Shown here in pieces: positions 13,620 through 24,972 of a stretch of DNA of 64,000 nt. The notes under the pieces were generated by a model. The model had not been told where the DNA came from, searched no databases, and saw only the letters and a list, made by a program, of their open reading frames with translations. Numbering within the stretch: position 1 is the first letter of the stretch; each line of letters starts with the position of its first letter. The stretch spans positions 5,285,001 to 5,349,000 of the forward strand of contig NW_024466307.1 of the NCBI RefSeq assembly GCF_017591425.1, read 5' to 3'. The translations under genes and the position numbers were made by a program. Source of the DNA: Ochotona curzoniae (lineage: Eukaryota > Chordata > Mammalia > Lagomorpha > Ochotonidae).

Positions 13620-14096
13620 AATGCCCTCGGTTCTGGGCCTGCTGAGGGGGCTCCACAGCGGTGGATCGCGGCCAGGTGAGGGCACAGGTGCAGCGGTCAG
13701 CGGCCCTTCCCCACACCTCTTCACCGAGTACACCTGTGATGGCACCGGTGTAGGTGGTGCAAACCAGTCCGCCCAATCGCGATCCTTCCCTTCCCCGCGT
13801 CTTCCTGAGCTCCAGAACCCGGCCTTGAAACACATTTTGCCCGCGTGGAGGTCACACAGCGTTGCCCGGGAAGCCACCGCCGGGACGCTGACAGCAGCAG
13901 CCTCCGGCCGGCCCGCGCACCGGCGGGTCTCCGGCCTCAGGGAGTTAAGGATTGGGCGGACGCCTCCCTTCCCCGTCCGAGCCCCGCGGGGCTGCACGCG
14001 CGCCGGCAGGGAGCCCCACGAGGGAGCCGGGCCGCGCTCGGGGCGCCCGGGGCGTGCGGGCCGCTCCTTCCCTGGCCGCTCTTCCCTTTCCTCCCG

Positions 14097-14110
14097 CTCC
14101 GCCCCGCCCC
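14097..14110. promoter_or_regulatory. Tandem GC boxes (Sp1/KLF type)
   Basis: CTCCGCCCCGCCCC holds two overlapping GC boxes directly before the NRF1-like motif. A further GC box follows at about 14,152-14,163. Confidence 0.45.
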
Positions 14111-14118
14111 GCGCCAGC

Positions 14119-14129
14119 GCGCCTGCGCA
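14119..14129. promoter_or_regulatory. NRF1-like motif
   Basis: GCGCCTGCGCA matches the NRF1 palindrome except for the central base. It sits between two GC boxes about 690 bp upstream of the start codon, inside the CpG island. Confidence 0.4.
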
Positions 14130-14314
14130 GCCCCGCCGCCCTTCCTCCCCGGCTCCGCCCGCCTTTCTCTCCCTCTCCCTCCCCCCGCCCCCGGCCCCTC
14201 AGCTCCCCGCTCCCCTCTCTCGCTCGGGTTTCACCCAGGGCTGCAGGTAGTGAGCCGCCCCGCCGTGTCCCCGCCCCTGCTGCCCACCCCTCCCGGCTCC
14301 GGGCGCGGTGGAGG

Positions 14315-14398
14315 ATGAAGCGGCGGCCGCGGCTCGGTGGCAGGCAGCGGCCCCGGCGGCGGTGGCTGCGGCGGGGGCGGCCGGAACTCGGGTGGTGA
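14315..14398 (+). other. Upstream ORF, 27 codons, Arg-rich (putative)
   Basis: This is the only ATG in the roughly 500 bp before the RASA1 start. It has A at -3, so initiation is plausible if the transcript begins upstream of it. The 27-residue product begins MKRRPRLGG and contains 11 arginines. It ends before the main start, with about 410 nt to reinitiate. Whether it is transcribed is not known from the sequence. Confidence 0.35.
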
Positions 14399-14509
14399 AG
14401 GAGCGGCGGGCGGCTGAGGGAGCGGCGGCGGCTGAGGGGAGCGGCAGCCGCCCCGGCCGCTTCCCCCTGGGCTTCCCTTCCTCTTGGGCGCAGCCAGGAA
14501 GTTTTCCGC

Positions 14510-14553
14510 TTGTGTGCGTGTGTGTGTGCGCGAGCGTGAGTGAGTGTGTGTGA
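14510..14553. repeat. GT-rich microsatellite in the 5' UTR region
   Basis: Imperfect alternating TG/CG with TGAG interruptions lies inside the CpG island, about 260 bp before the start codon. Alternating purine-pyrimidine tracts can adopt Z-DNA. Confidence 0.7.
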
Positions 14554-14811
14554 GGTGAGGCCGGGGCCGGCGTTGGTGCCGGCGTCGGGCTCTTTTTGCC
14601 CACTCGGCGCTCCGTAACGCCAGGCGCCTCCCGAGCCGGGGCTGTGGCCCGAGGAGGGGGCGCGGCGGCGGGCTCCGTCCTTTTGTTGTTGTTTCCTCCG
14701 CCTGGGGAGCTCGAGGGGGGCCGCGCCTGGGTGGGGCGGCTCGGAGCCCGGGCCTGCCGGCCCCCGGGGCTCCCGGGCGGGCTGGGAGGGCTGAGCGGAG
14801 CGGGCTTCAAC

Positions 14812-15269
14812 ATGATGGCCGCCGAGGCCGGCGGTGAGGAGGGCGGCCCCGCGGTGGCTGCGGGAGCCGGAGGCGGCGCGGCGGCGGGCTCCGCTGCCTT
14901 CCCGGTGGTGTGCCGGGTCAAGATGCCGGTGGCCGCCGCCGCCGCCCCCTACCCCGGGCCGCTGGAGGCCGGCGTGGCCGCCCTGGGCTCGGGCTTCTTA
15001 GGCGGCGGGGCTCTGGGGGGAGCGGGGCTGACAGGGGGAGGCGCCGCCGCGGGAGACGTGGCCTTCGGCAAGGGGACCCCCGCACCCCCTGCCGCCGCCG
15101 AGACCCTCGGGCCGGGCGGCGGCTTCCCTCCGCTGCCGCCGCCGCCGCCGCCCCAGCTGCCCCCTCTGGGCGCGGGTCTGGGCACCGTGGACGAAGGTGA
15201 TTCTCTGGATGGACCAGAATACGAGGAGGAAGAGGTGGCCATCCCGCTGACCGCTCCTCCGACGAACCA
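14812..15269 (+). CDS. RASA1: RASA1 exon 1 coding part: Gly/Ala/Pro-rich N-terminus
   Basis: Encodes residues 1-152 plus two bases (CA) of Gln153. The start is the first ATG of a tandem ATG-ATG pair with A at -3, giving the MMAAEAG beginning known from human p120GAP. No ATG lies in frame upstream. The segment is low-complexity Gly/Ala, then a proline-rich stretch (PPLPPPPPPQLPPL, about residues 108-121) that fits an SH3-ligand type. It ends in an acidic linker containing DEGD (residues 127-130), which matches the human caspase-3 site at D157. The donor is CA|GTAAGT. The N-terminus is 27 residues shorter than human; the loss falls in the Gly/Ala/Val repeat around residues 75-95. The frame stays open upstream to about 14,596, as expected of GC-rich 5' UTR. 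A shorter trophoblast isoform lacking this exon is known in human; its alternative first exon was not found. Confidence 0.96.
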
Positions 15270-17112
15270 GTAAGTCAGCTGGCTGTGTGCGGTTTGCGGG
15301 GCCGGGGACGAACGCAGCTGTGATTTGTTGTGTAAAGTTGCGAGGCTTCCTTCGTTTCGGTGTTGCACGCCGAACACACTCGGTCCCCAAGGGCGTGCTC
15401 TCCCGGGCGTCTCTGCGGGTTTAGTGCCCCTTATGGAAAGATGTAAAGTTGTTCCGATGGGACCCCGGGGCTGAGGTGTGTCCAGTGAGAACCGGATGTG
15501 GGTCTGTCCCCCACTAGATTGCCCCGAGCTCGGAGCTAACCCCAGGCAGGCGCGGTGGACGTGAACTTGTGTGTGTTCGCCGCCGAGCTGGCAGTGTGTT
15601 GGTGTAGCCCATTGGTCGGGATGCAGTGTTTCTGTTGGCGCCGAGTAACCCCGCTCTGCCCCCGCGGAGGCAGGTGATGCCGCCTGGTGCGCGGCTCGCC
15701 CAGGAGACCGTGGGTCGGGGAGCCGGAGCCGGGGCGCAGGAGTCACACGTGTGGTGCTCGGCCCTGCGGCCCTGGGGCTTGATTGCTGTAATTGGCACTG
15801 TTAATGCGCTTGGATCGCTTAAAAATTTCAGCAGTATTCTGCCTCAGAGTTTCTGTTGGTGGGCCAGTAGACTGTTCTGTTTGGAAATGTTAACATTTAG
15901 AATGTACAGGAGAAATGATTTTTTCAATATAACCTAGTGTCTCTTTCCTAAATTTGCATTTACAATGGCTGGCTGGCCTTGAGGTGGGGGAAATGTTGGA
16001 ATGGGAAGGGAATATAGCAGGCAGAACACCCCTCCCCCCCAACTTCGCACACCAGTCTTCAATGATTAGGATTTCAGCAACCTTGGTGAATGTCAGGAAA
16101 GAAGGTTTGGTTGTTGTATGGTAGTGAGGACGATTCGAGGGTTTTTGTTTTATTTTGCTTTGCTTTTGGATATGCTTCTGTAGAAGATTTAGAAAACACT
16201 GAAAAACTAACGAGGACAAGATTCTGTATTACTAACACGTTTTTTTACTTTATGCTGTATCTTTTGATACTTAAGGTGGGAAAGTAGGGTTCTGTAGGCA
16301 TGTTGTGTTCTTTTTGTATTATTCAGGGTTCAGTTATTCACTTCATGCCTTTGGCTCGCTCACTGTCCGGGGAATGTTGTGCTTTTATAGTACTACTTTC
16401 ACACCTTCCAGTCTTTAGGGGAGAAATGACAGGGATCAGAGGTCACTACTACTGCAGAGATGATAATAAACAGATTTCTAATATTTTTTTAATCTTGAAA
16501 GGACCCAGTCTTACAACAGAATTGATTTAGGAAATTGTGGTTCAAAACCCGTTGGTATTTAGAACAACTTTAGCTTACATTTAAAATTGAGTGGAAAGTA
16601 CAGAGTGCTCTTGTTAAACATAGGAAAATATGGGTTGATGAGAAGTATGCATCATTTTATGTACTTAGAAGTAAAAATAAAATGTTCTAAAAGTGCTCTG
16701 CACTGTTTTAACGGTTTGCCACTTTTTATTTTAGCCGTCAACCCAGAGCTGGGAGGCAATATGGTGGTGGTCCAGGCTGCAAATTCTGTAGTTAGATGAG
16801 ATTTGAATTGAATTCCTGATGCTTGGCTCCTTTCTGGCTGTGTGATCCTGGAACCGTCAGTTTTCCCATCTGTGAAACAGGAATTTAGCCAGTGCTGCTT
16901 CCCACAGGTAGTTTTAAGGCTTAATGAACCTTGGACATATTCAGCACAGTAACCGACCCGGAGTGAATGTTTAATAAGTAGGCCCTCCTCCATGTGTTAG
17001 CAATGGTATTGTCAAATTGCCTACTGATTGTCGATGTAGGACTTCCCTGCCTGTAGCTTTTTGAAGAGAATGTTTTGAACACCGTAGTAAGCCAACCATG
17101 ATTTTTTAAAAA

Positions 17113-17370
17113 ACATTTTTTGGGATTTATTTATTTGCGAGGCAGAATTAGAGAAGAGGAAGGTGAGAGCAGTTGTCTGCACTGGGTTGTCTCAGTGAGC
17201 AGACCTGGCTGCCCCAGAACCAGGAGCCTGGGCCCGAGTCCGAGTCTTCCACAGGGTTGGCCTTGGGGCTCTTCGCTTTTCCAAGTGCATTAGCGGGGTG
17301 CTTGGTCGAAAATGGTGCAGCCAGAACATGAACCAGGCTTAATCCAGTATGCCATAACGCTGTTGTGGCA
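17113..17370 (-). mobile_element. Old CSINE
   Basis: GGGATTTATTTATTTGCGAGGCAGA start; the body includes CCAGGAGCCTGGG. First repeat after exon 1. Confidence 0.65.
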
Positions 17371-19599
17371 CAACTGTGATTAATTGCATTTTTAATTTTC
17401 ACTTCTTGAGGACTTCCAGCAGTAGGTTGACATTTTAAAGGAAAAATTCAAGTGTTCTCTATAAACTTAAATGGAATGAAAAAACCTTGATAATTTGCCT
17501 AAATTATAGCCTATCATCTGTAAAAGCAGGGATGGGAAATGTTTTGGATTTTTATAGCACCATTTGTAGGCCATACAAAGCTAGCAGCCTAAAAATCGGT
17601 TTGCTTTAGATTTTCTGAATTTGTAGTTCCACCTGTCAGTGCCTTGTGGCAGTGCCAGGTTAAATAATCTTGTGGGGTTTATATGGCCAGTAGACCTTAA
17701 TGTGTCCCATGCGCCGGAAGTTTCCCACACTTGTGTACTGAAACAAACGTCCTTGGACTACATTAGTGTCTGCCTAGCAGTTACTGGTCACCTTGGGTCA
17801 TAGGGTTGAGTCCACAAGTCGTTTGTTAGACTCCCTGATCAGGGAGTTGAGCCTTGTTGGCAGCCCAGGCTGGACGGCCCTGATGACAGGTGGGTGTGAT
17901 GCGTGCAGAGGGAGCGAGGTTGGAGTGGGCGCGTGGACACTGTTAGCATTAAGGATTTTGTGTCTGGTTTTCTTTGAGTGGAGAATCCTCACAGTTCCAT
18001 GCTTATTGCTGAATATGTTCTTCAGTTTGGTGAAGACTTAGTTTCTATAATTTTAACTGCTTAGTTGGGTATTTTTCTTTTTGCAAGATTAGAAATGTCT
18101 CACATTTTCTTCCTGTTGTGAGAGCTTTTGTATCTAAAACTAAGAAATGCAGTGTTTCTGAAGAGCCTTAGACTCTGCTGGCCACTGAGACGCGTGCTGA
18201 GGGAGCTGCTTTCAGGGTCCTTGTCTTTTCTGTTTTCTTCAAATGCGTTAGGGGAAAGAAGTATTGGACCCAGTATACCTTTCATTATATGGAGAGATTT
18301 TTAACTGTTAGCCTGCGGAAGCGGAAGTCCTTGGTAAGAATCCAACCAGAAGAGGTAGATGGCTCGCCCTTACGGTGTGTGGAACGTTGAGTTGTGGCTG
18401 GCGGCTGTCACTGAAACTACGTTGCTAGAATAAGTACAGTAGTGGTTGCCCCTTTCAGGCCCCTGGCTCTTCTGCTTGCCGTAGTCTCTGCCTTCCCTAC
18501 CTCCCCTAGCAGTTGTCTGGCACCTGGAACAGTTCTTAACCTGGAGCTAAGAGGCTTCTCAAGCCTGAAACTTTAAGGAAAGCAACAAAGTAAGAAGTAT
18601 TGACAGTATTCTTATTATTTTACTGTCTTCACAAAAATAAAATTGTTAAATAATTACTAAAAAAGTTAGGGCAGGTAGTATTCATTAACTTTGTAACCAC
18701 GTTTGCATTCTGGCCATGGGTGAGTTTTTGTTTCTTAATAAAAAGGGGAATGAGTGACTGCTGAGCAGGGCTTTGATGTGCCTGGTAGGTGCTTCAGTGG
18801 TTACCAGGAGTTAGATGTCCCCTTTCTTAGTGAGTGCCTCTTCCTGGGCGGTTCAGGTCTATAGGCAGTTCAGTAAGTGAATTAATATGATTGCAGTTAG
18901 ATGAAGGTAGCTATCATGGGGTTAAGTGAAGGAATCGCAAGAGTAGCAGGTGTCCTTTTCTTACTGCTGAATTTGTCTTCTGAGTAAGTGCTTTTTGTTT
19001 TAATTTCCTTTACTTAATGATTCCATTAGGTCCAAAGGAATTACTAGTTTAGTGAATATAAACTTTTTGTCCTTAGTGAGGAGTCTTTTCTACAGACTTC
19101 GCTGTTGAGGGAAGGCAGTGCCTGAAGCAGCGCTGAAGGCTCAAGCTGGTCTGGGTGGTTGGTGAGCTGAACTGGAGAATGCAGGCTGACGTTACTGACA
19201 GAGACATGGAGGAGGACAGTCTTGAGTCAGGAAGAAAGGGCAAATAAAGAATGGGCCCTTCTGGTTGGTTTGCTCCTGTTTCTTTGCTGGCTTTAGGAAA
19301 ATGAGCAGAATATCTTCAAGAACTCAGCACTGAAACACCCCAAACTACCTTTGAGAGCAAAAAGCTTATAGTGATAACAGTAGTTTATTTCCACTGACTA
19401 CTGTTGGTTGCTTACTACCTAATAAGAACATTCTGATTGCTTTGCGTATATTGTGTTGTACCTTTTGCTGTTAATAAAATACTCTACAACTTAACTGCTA
19501 AAGCGACAGCATTCATTTATTTGATCTTGATTGTAAAATTCAGGGCTGAGTAGAGACTGCTCAGTGTATCGTTGGTCGGCTGTAACATCCAACGTGGCT

Positions 19600-19660
19600 T
19601 TTATAGATGTGTGTGTGTGTATGTACATATGTGTGTGCACACATGCGTGACTATGTGTGT
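19600..19660. repeat. Imperfect GT/GTAT microsatellite
   Basis: Alternating TGTG and TATG units directly before an old SINE tail, probably grown from that tail. Confidence 0.7.
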
Positions 19661-19895
19661 ATTTGAAAGTCAGGTATGGAGAAAGACCTTCCATCCACTG
19701 GCTCACTCCCCAGATGGCTGCCACAATGGGCTGAGCCTGGTGGAAGCCAGAAGCAAGGCCATCCATGTAAGTGGCAGAGGCCCAAATTGGGCCATCTTTT
19801 ACTGCTTTCAGAAGTGGAGCAGCTGAAACAAACTGTTGCCCATGTGAGGTGCCAGTGTTGCAGGTGGCAGCTTTTCTTGCTGTGCCACCACAGCA
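19655..19895 (-). mobile_element. Old CSINE, partial
   Basis: GAAAGACCTTCCATCCACTGG and GGCCATCTTTTACTGCTTTC blocks; the end is GCTGTGCCACCACAGC. Confidence 0.65.
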
Positions 19896-20568
19896 CCCCC
19901 AGGGTAGCTCCTTAGATCCCTACCTCAGCTGGTTGCCTGGAGCAGCTGTGGGCAATTGGGCATTTCTCCATGTCCCATCCTTGCTGTGTCCTCTCCATGC
20001 AAAGAAGCTTGGAGTTCTTCAGCAATGGGGCTCAGGAGAGAACCGTTCAAGATTAGCCACTGTGCTCCTCATTCTTGCTTATGTTTCAAGGTTAGTGCTG
20101 GTCCCATGATCCAGTACTGATACCGGGGAACTCTAAAAATGGTGTATGTTGGGAGGTGAGCCTTCTTGAGGTGCCAAAGTAGAGTGTGTCACATATTGCT
20201 CACTTATCTATGAGTCCAGAAAATACTGGAACATTGTGGGATGGGAAAAAGGGTAGGTTTGTGTAAATTCTTTCCATAGGTCCAACAGGATAAAATGCCT
20301 CTCATTAAATGATTTAAATATCACGCAGCAGCTGTTGCTGTTGGTTACCATTATCTTACTTGTGAACCAGAAATATTTGAATATGAGTGTTATGGCGCAT
20401 TGCTTGAATGTGTAGGCATTAGTGATAGATGTATAAATTTGAAATTGCAGTGCATTTCAGTTTGAGTTTGGAGTTGTATTATGCCAAATCTAACACTATT
20501 TTTAATCTAATTTTAATTTTTGTACCTAGTAAATAGGTATCAGGTATAATTTATTTCCACAGGTGTTA

Positions 20569-20925
20569 TCACATCAGAACGGAATGTGGTGTGTGATTTT
20601 GGGTACTCTGATTACATGATTTACAGTGACCAATGTAAGGGTCAGCAATTAAGAGAATACGCAGATTAGTTGGAAGGCGAGTATCATTAGTGGAATCAAG
20701 ACAGTAAAGCCAGTCTGCAGATAATGTTGTATTGCTAAGTTCAGGTTCAGGATAACCATGGAAGAGTTGAGGAATGGGAGTAAATGAAAGGATGGTGTTA
20801 ACACTTGATATCAAGTCTTCGTTTTCAAGTTCTAAAGAGGCATTTTTTCCTACAGATTTTGTAGCATTGATATTCAAGATTTTAGTCATAAAAGTTTTGA
20901 AGTTTTGAAGAGAATGTCGGAGTGC
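20569..20925 (-). pseudogene. Possible antisense processed pseudogene, source unknown
   Basis: A 106-codon open frame (ATG at 20,889-20,887), open a further 12 codons upstream, reads like ordinary protein: Leu/Ile/Asn/Thr-rich and not SINE- or L1-derived. Its residues 70-90 include NDTRLPTNLRILLIADP. After the TGA stop, AATAAA occurs within about 30 nt on the same strand, followed by A-rich sequence, as at the 3' end of a retrocopied mRNA. I do not recognise the protein, and chance remains possible. Confidence 0.25.
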
Positions 20926-21252
20926 CTAAGGACAGAAGCAGACTCTTGTGGCCAGGTAGTAGTAGTATGGGGATAGATCCAATTCTCATAAATTTTCAGA
21001 TGTGTTTAGGTTGTGCAATATTTATAACACATTTTATATAGTATAAAGAGGTATTATATGCATTTTTGTTATTGAAAAAATGCAGTTGCAATTCTGAAAG
21101 TTGAATATTCCTTATCTGCAGTGCTTGGGAACACAGTGTCTCAGATGTTGCAGTATTTGCATAGACTTTACTGGTTGTTCATCCCTGATCCAGCAACCGT
21201 TCTGTGCTTTCTTTGTCCTGCTCCTTTCCTGTATATAAAAGACAACCCTCCC

Positions 21253-21575
21253 CCGGCCCTGACACGGTGGCCTAGTGGCTGAAGTCCTCGCCTTGAATGC
21301 ACCAGGATCACATATGGACACAGGTTCTAATCCCGGCAGCCCTACTTCCCATCCAGCTCCTTGCTTGAGGCCTGGGAAAACAATTCAGGACGGCCCAAAG
21401 CCTTGGGACCCTGCACCCGTGTGGGAGACCCAGAAGAGGCTCCTGGCTTCAGATTGGTGCAGCTTTGGTCGTTGTGGTCACTTGGGGAGTGAATCATGGG
21501 ATGGAAGATCTTCCTGTCTCCTCCTCTCTATGTATCTGACTTTGCAATAAAAAGAAAGAAATCTTAAAAAAAGAC
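21253..21575 (+). mobile_element. CSINE, GCCTAGTGGCTGAAG subfamily
   Basis: Full length, with an imperfect flanking repeat (AAAAGACAACCC / AAAAAGACACCC). Confidence 0.9.
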
Positions 21576-22424
21576 ACCCCCCAAAAGTTGATGAGAAAAT
21601 GTAGTTAAAAGATACGATTAATGTGGTACAAAGAAGTTTTGAAATATGTTTGTAGTTTTTCATAATAGTGTGCCTTGGAGCTTGAAGTTGCTGGATGTTA
21701 TCAACTGAAATCTGCCCGCAGCAGATACAGGTTGAAGCCTAATCTCCCCTTCCCCCCGCCCCAAGTGATCAAATCTGGAGGTAGGGCCTTAGAATTCATG
21801 AAGGTTGAATGAAGTGGTAAGGGGGTTTAGGGAGTCCAGTAGTTGTGACACCCTGTAGGAGCAGACCCACGGAGTGCAGGTACCCACAGAGGGCCGTGTG
21901 TCAGCGTGGTGCAAAGACAGTTTTCTGTAAGCCACTAGAGAAGCATTGTCAGGAACCATCCCTGGCAGCATCTTGCCTTGTTGCTGTCCAACCTCCAGAA
22001 CTGAGAAAATCAAGCTGTGTTGTTTAAACCATGCACGCTATGGTGATGCATTATGGCAGCCTGACTTGAGAACACTCAGGTAACTTTCCATCTTTAAAAA
22101 CAGAATTGGATTTCAGAGCAGATTAAATATGTATCAACTTGTTGAGAAGCAGGGTCCTCATTCTTCAATTTCTGTTTTTCACTGCATGGAAGAGAAACTA
22201 TCTCCGCTCTTTGTTGGCTAGTGACTTGCATCTCTTTTGGTTATATCTGCTGCAAGGTGGAAAATATTATAGTGCATATCTACTTACTGTAGTGTGGCAG
22301 GCTCCTTTATCATGACCATGGGAACCCTGAAAAATCCTTTGGATGAGATGATATTTCTCCAGCAAATTTTCCTTATTTGTGTCCATTGTTGTTAGCATTC
22401 AGTATTACTTCTTTATTATGTTAT

Positions 22425-22702
22425 AAATATTTATTAACTGATTGGAAAGGCAGAATGACACAGAAATCTATCAGTAGTTCATTTTCTGAATGGCTGTGAT
22501 GAACAGGGCAGGAACGAAGACCATTTGGGTCTCCCATGTGGATGGCAGAGGCACAAGCACTGGGCACCCTGTGCAGCTTTACAGAGCACCTTCTCAGGAA
22601 GTTGGGTCAGAATTGGGTCAGTCAGAAGTTGAGCTGTCACTCAAATATGGGATGCTGGCCTTACATGATGAGTTTAACCAGCTGTGCAACTATGCCAGCC
22701 CA
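22425..22702 (-). mobile_element. Old CSINE
   Basis: ATTTATTAACTGATTGGAAAGGCAG start; CTATGCCAGCCCAG end. Confidence 0.7.
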
Positions 22703-22767
22703 GTGTTAACTTTTTTATTTTTAGAACTTAATTTACATTTTTAAAAAATGTTTAGGCATTAACAAAG

Positions 22768-23090
22768 GGCCTGGCGCGGTAGCGTAGTGGTTAAAGTCCT
22801 TGCCTTGCACGTGCTAGGGTCCTATATGGGCGTCAGTTGTAATCCTGACAGCCCCACTTCCCATCCAGCTCCCTGCCTGTGGCCTGGGAAAGCAGTCGAG
22901 GACGGCCCAAAACTTTGGGACCCTGTACCCGCATGGGAGACCCAGAAGAGCTCCTGGCTCCTGGCTTTGGATTGGCTCAGCTCCAGCTGTTGCGGCCACT
23001 TGGGGAGTGAATCCTCGGATGGAAGATCTTCCTCTCTGTCTCTCCTCTGTATCTCTGACTTTCCAATAAAAATAAATAAATCTTTAAAAA
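22768..23090 (+). mobile_element. CSINE, full length
   Basis: GGGCCTGGCGCGGTAGCGTAGTGG head and CCAATAAAAATAAATAAATC tail. Confidence 0.92.
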
Positions 23091-23293
23091 TAAAATTCTT
23101 TACTGTTTGGTTCAAGCTAAACCACTAACCTAGATATCCTCCCGAACTGAGGGCCAAGTTCTTTTTATAATGTGCTAGACTGGGTTTACTTTTAAGAGCT
23201 TTATGTTAAATATTAAAACCCTAACCCCTCTACCCCTCTTTTATCTTTATCTAAATATTTATCTCTTAATTTTTAAGTTAAAACATTTCTTTA

Positions 23294-23577
23294 GGGGCTT
23301 GGCGTGGTGACCCAGCTGCTGAAGTCTTTGCCTTGAATGCACCGCAATCCCATATGGGCGCCAGTTCTAATCCTGGCAGCTCCACTTCCCATCCAGCTCC
23401 CTGCCTGTGGCCCGGGAAAGCAGTTGAGGGCAGTCCAAAGCCTTGGGACCCTGCACCCGTGTGTGGGTGACCCAGAGGAAGTTCCTGGCTTCTGGCTGCT
23501 GGCTTTGGATCGGCACAGCACCGGCACAGAGCGTGCAAGGCGAGGACTTTAGCTGCTAGGCTACCATGTCAGGACCC
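23294..23577. mobile_element. Head-to-head CSINE foldback
   Basis: A + strand SINE head and body (23,294 to about 23,523, no tail) runs straight into a minus-strand SINE head (23,530-23,577). The two heads form roughly 45-bp inverted arms around a loop of about 190 bases. Both tails are missing. Confidence 0.8.
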
Positions 23578-23759
23578 TCCAGAACAGTTTTGTCAGATTT
23601 CTTGTATGGCACTTTTGTAACTGGGCTCCCCTACCTCTAGCCTTGTATTTTTCTTTAACTCTTGGACAGTCACTAGTTTGAGAGTTTGTCATGTACAAAG
23701 GTTGTAAAAATGCTGTCAGTCTCTGTTTAGCTCGGCCAGAGTCGCTTAGATAATTCCAT

Positions 23760-24070
23760 CAGCATTCTAAGTTGTATGTATCAGTACATGGTTCCTTTTC
23801 ATTGCTGAGTAGTACTCCTCAACAGGAAGATCCACAGCCATTGCTATAAGCATTTGTGTATATTCTCATGAACATAAAATTTCTGTCAGATGACCAAGAG
23901 TATTGGTAACAGTTACAACTTTTTTTCTTGTAAGAAATAGCCAGTATATTTTCTAGAATGGCTGTATCTGTTTACATTCCCTCCCTGCAATGTATTGAGT
24001 GGTGCACTTTCTCTGTACCCTCGCTAGAATTTGGTGTCATTATTAAAAAAAATAGCCTCTGTGATAGATA
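23760..24070 (-). mobile_element. Short antisense L1 3'-end fragment
   Basis: The run from the TCATTGCTGAGTAGTACTCC block through TTTACATTCCCTCCCTGCAA follows the order of the old mammalian L1 3' region in antisense. It is diverged and truncated on both sides. Confidence 0.55.
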
Positions 24071-24221
24071 CAGAAAAAAATCAGTCTGTGGTTTTGATAT
24101 ACTTTCTTAAAAGAGCTTATGAAATTGAAAAGCGGTCTGTGTTAATTTGCTGTTTGTGTCTCCTGATGGAGAGAGAACAAGAAAGAGAACTTGCATGGAA
24201 GGTGTGTTGTTCACCACCTTA

Positions 24222-24520
24222 GAGTTTAATTTGAGAAGCAGAGGGAGAAAGAGAACTATTAAGTGCATGAGCAGGCACCTTGTCCACTGATGCGCTGCCC
24301 AGATGTCCACAGTGGCTAAAGCTGGGCCAGGCTGCCCTGCAGGGCTAAGGTTCAGTCCAGTCCCCCTCACGCTTGGCAGACACCCAGCTACGTGGGCCAT
24401 CGCCTGCTGCCTGCTAGAGGTTTTATGAACAGTAAATGGAATTGGAGGTTTCAGCATTTAAACCAAGGCTGTCTCATACGGGATGCAGGTATCTTAATTG
24501 CTTGCTAAGCAATCTGCCCC
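24222..24520 (-). mobile_element. Old CSINE
   Basis: TTGAGAAGCAGAGGGAG start and CAATCTGCCCC end. Confidence 0.65.
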
Positions 24521-24663
24521 TCAGTTGAGTTTTAAGTTAGCTGCTAAATCCTGGGTTTAGTGGAAACTCATAATCACTGGGTTAAATACTGGTGGTTGAG
24601 AAATTGAACCCTCATTCTTACAGATGTTTTACTGCCATTTTCTCCTAATTGAGGAAAAATTAA

Positions 24664-24972
24664 TCCAGGGACAAGTGCCATGATGTAGTAGGTTCAGCCT
24701 CTGCATATGATGCCAGCATCCCAAATGGGTACTGGTTTGAGTCCGGACTACTCCACTCAGTCCAGCTGCCTGCTAATGTGCCTGGGCAGCAACAGAAAAT
24801 GATGTAATTTCTTGGGCCCTTACGCACACGGCAGACCCAGGTGAGGCTTCTGGCTTCCCAACCTACCCAACTTCTGCCATGGTTGCCATTTGGTGAGTGA
24901 AACAGTTGATGTAAGATTCTCTGATTTCTGTGTGAATCTGCTTTTCCAATAAAAATAAACAAATCTTTATTT
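24664..24972 (+). mobile_element. Old CSINE, tail-to-tail with its right neighbour
   Basis: GACAAGTGCCATGATGTAGTAGG head; CCAATAAAAATAAACAAATC tail abutting the next copy. Confidence 0.75.

Larger units (their letters stand above)
13620..15560 (+). promoter_or_regulatory. RASA1: CpG-island promoter and 5' UTR region of RASA1
   Basis: A sharp rise in GC and CpG density starts near 13,620 and fades after about 15,560, spanning exon 1. No TATA box is obvious. GC boxes of Sp1 type occur at about 14,097-14,110 and 14,152-14,163, and an NRF1-like palindrome (GCGCCTGCGCA) at 14,119-14,129. The transcription start was not located; by inference it lies between roughly 14,130 and 14,500. This is a typical housekeeping promoter layout. 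Confidence 0.85.

Noticed and set aside
13585..14398. Long + and - strand ORFs in the CpG island
   Set aside because: GC-rich DNA has few stop codons; the products are Pro/Arg/Ala-rich with no conserved start or domain.
14199..14921. 240-codon minus-strand ORF over exon 1
   Set aside because: It is the antisense shadow of the GC-rich 5' UTR and the RASA1 N-terminus.
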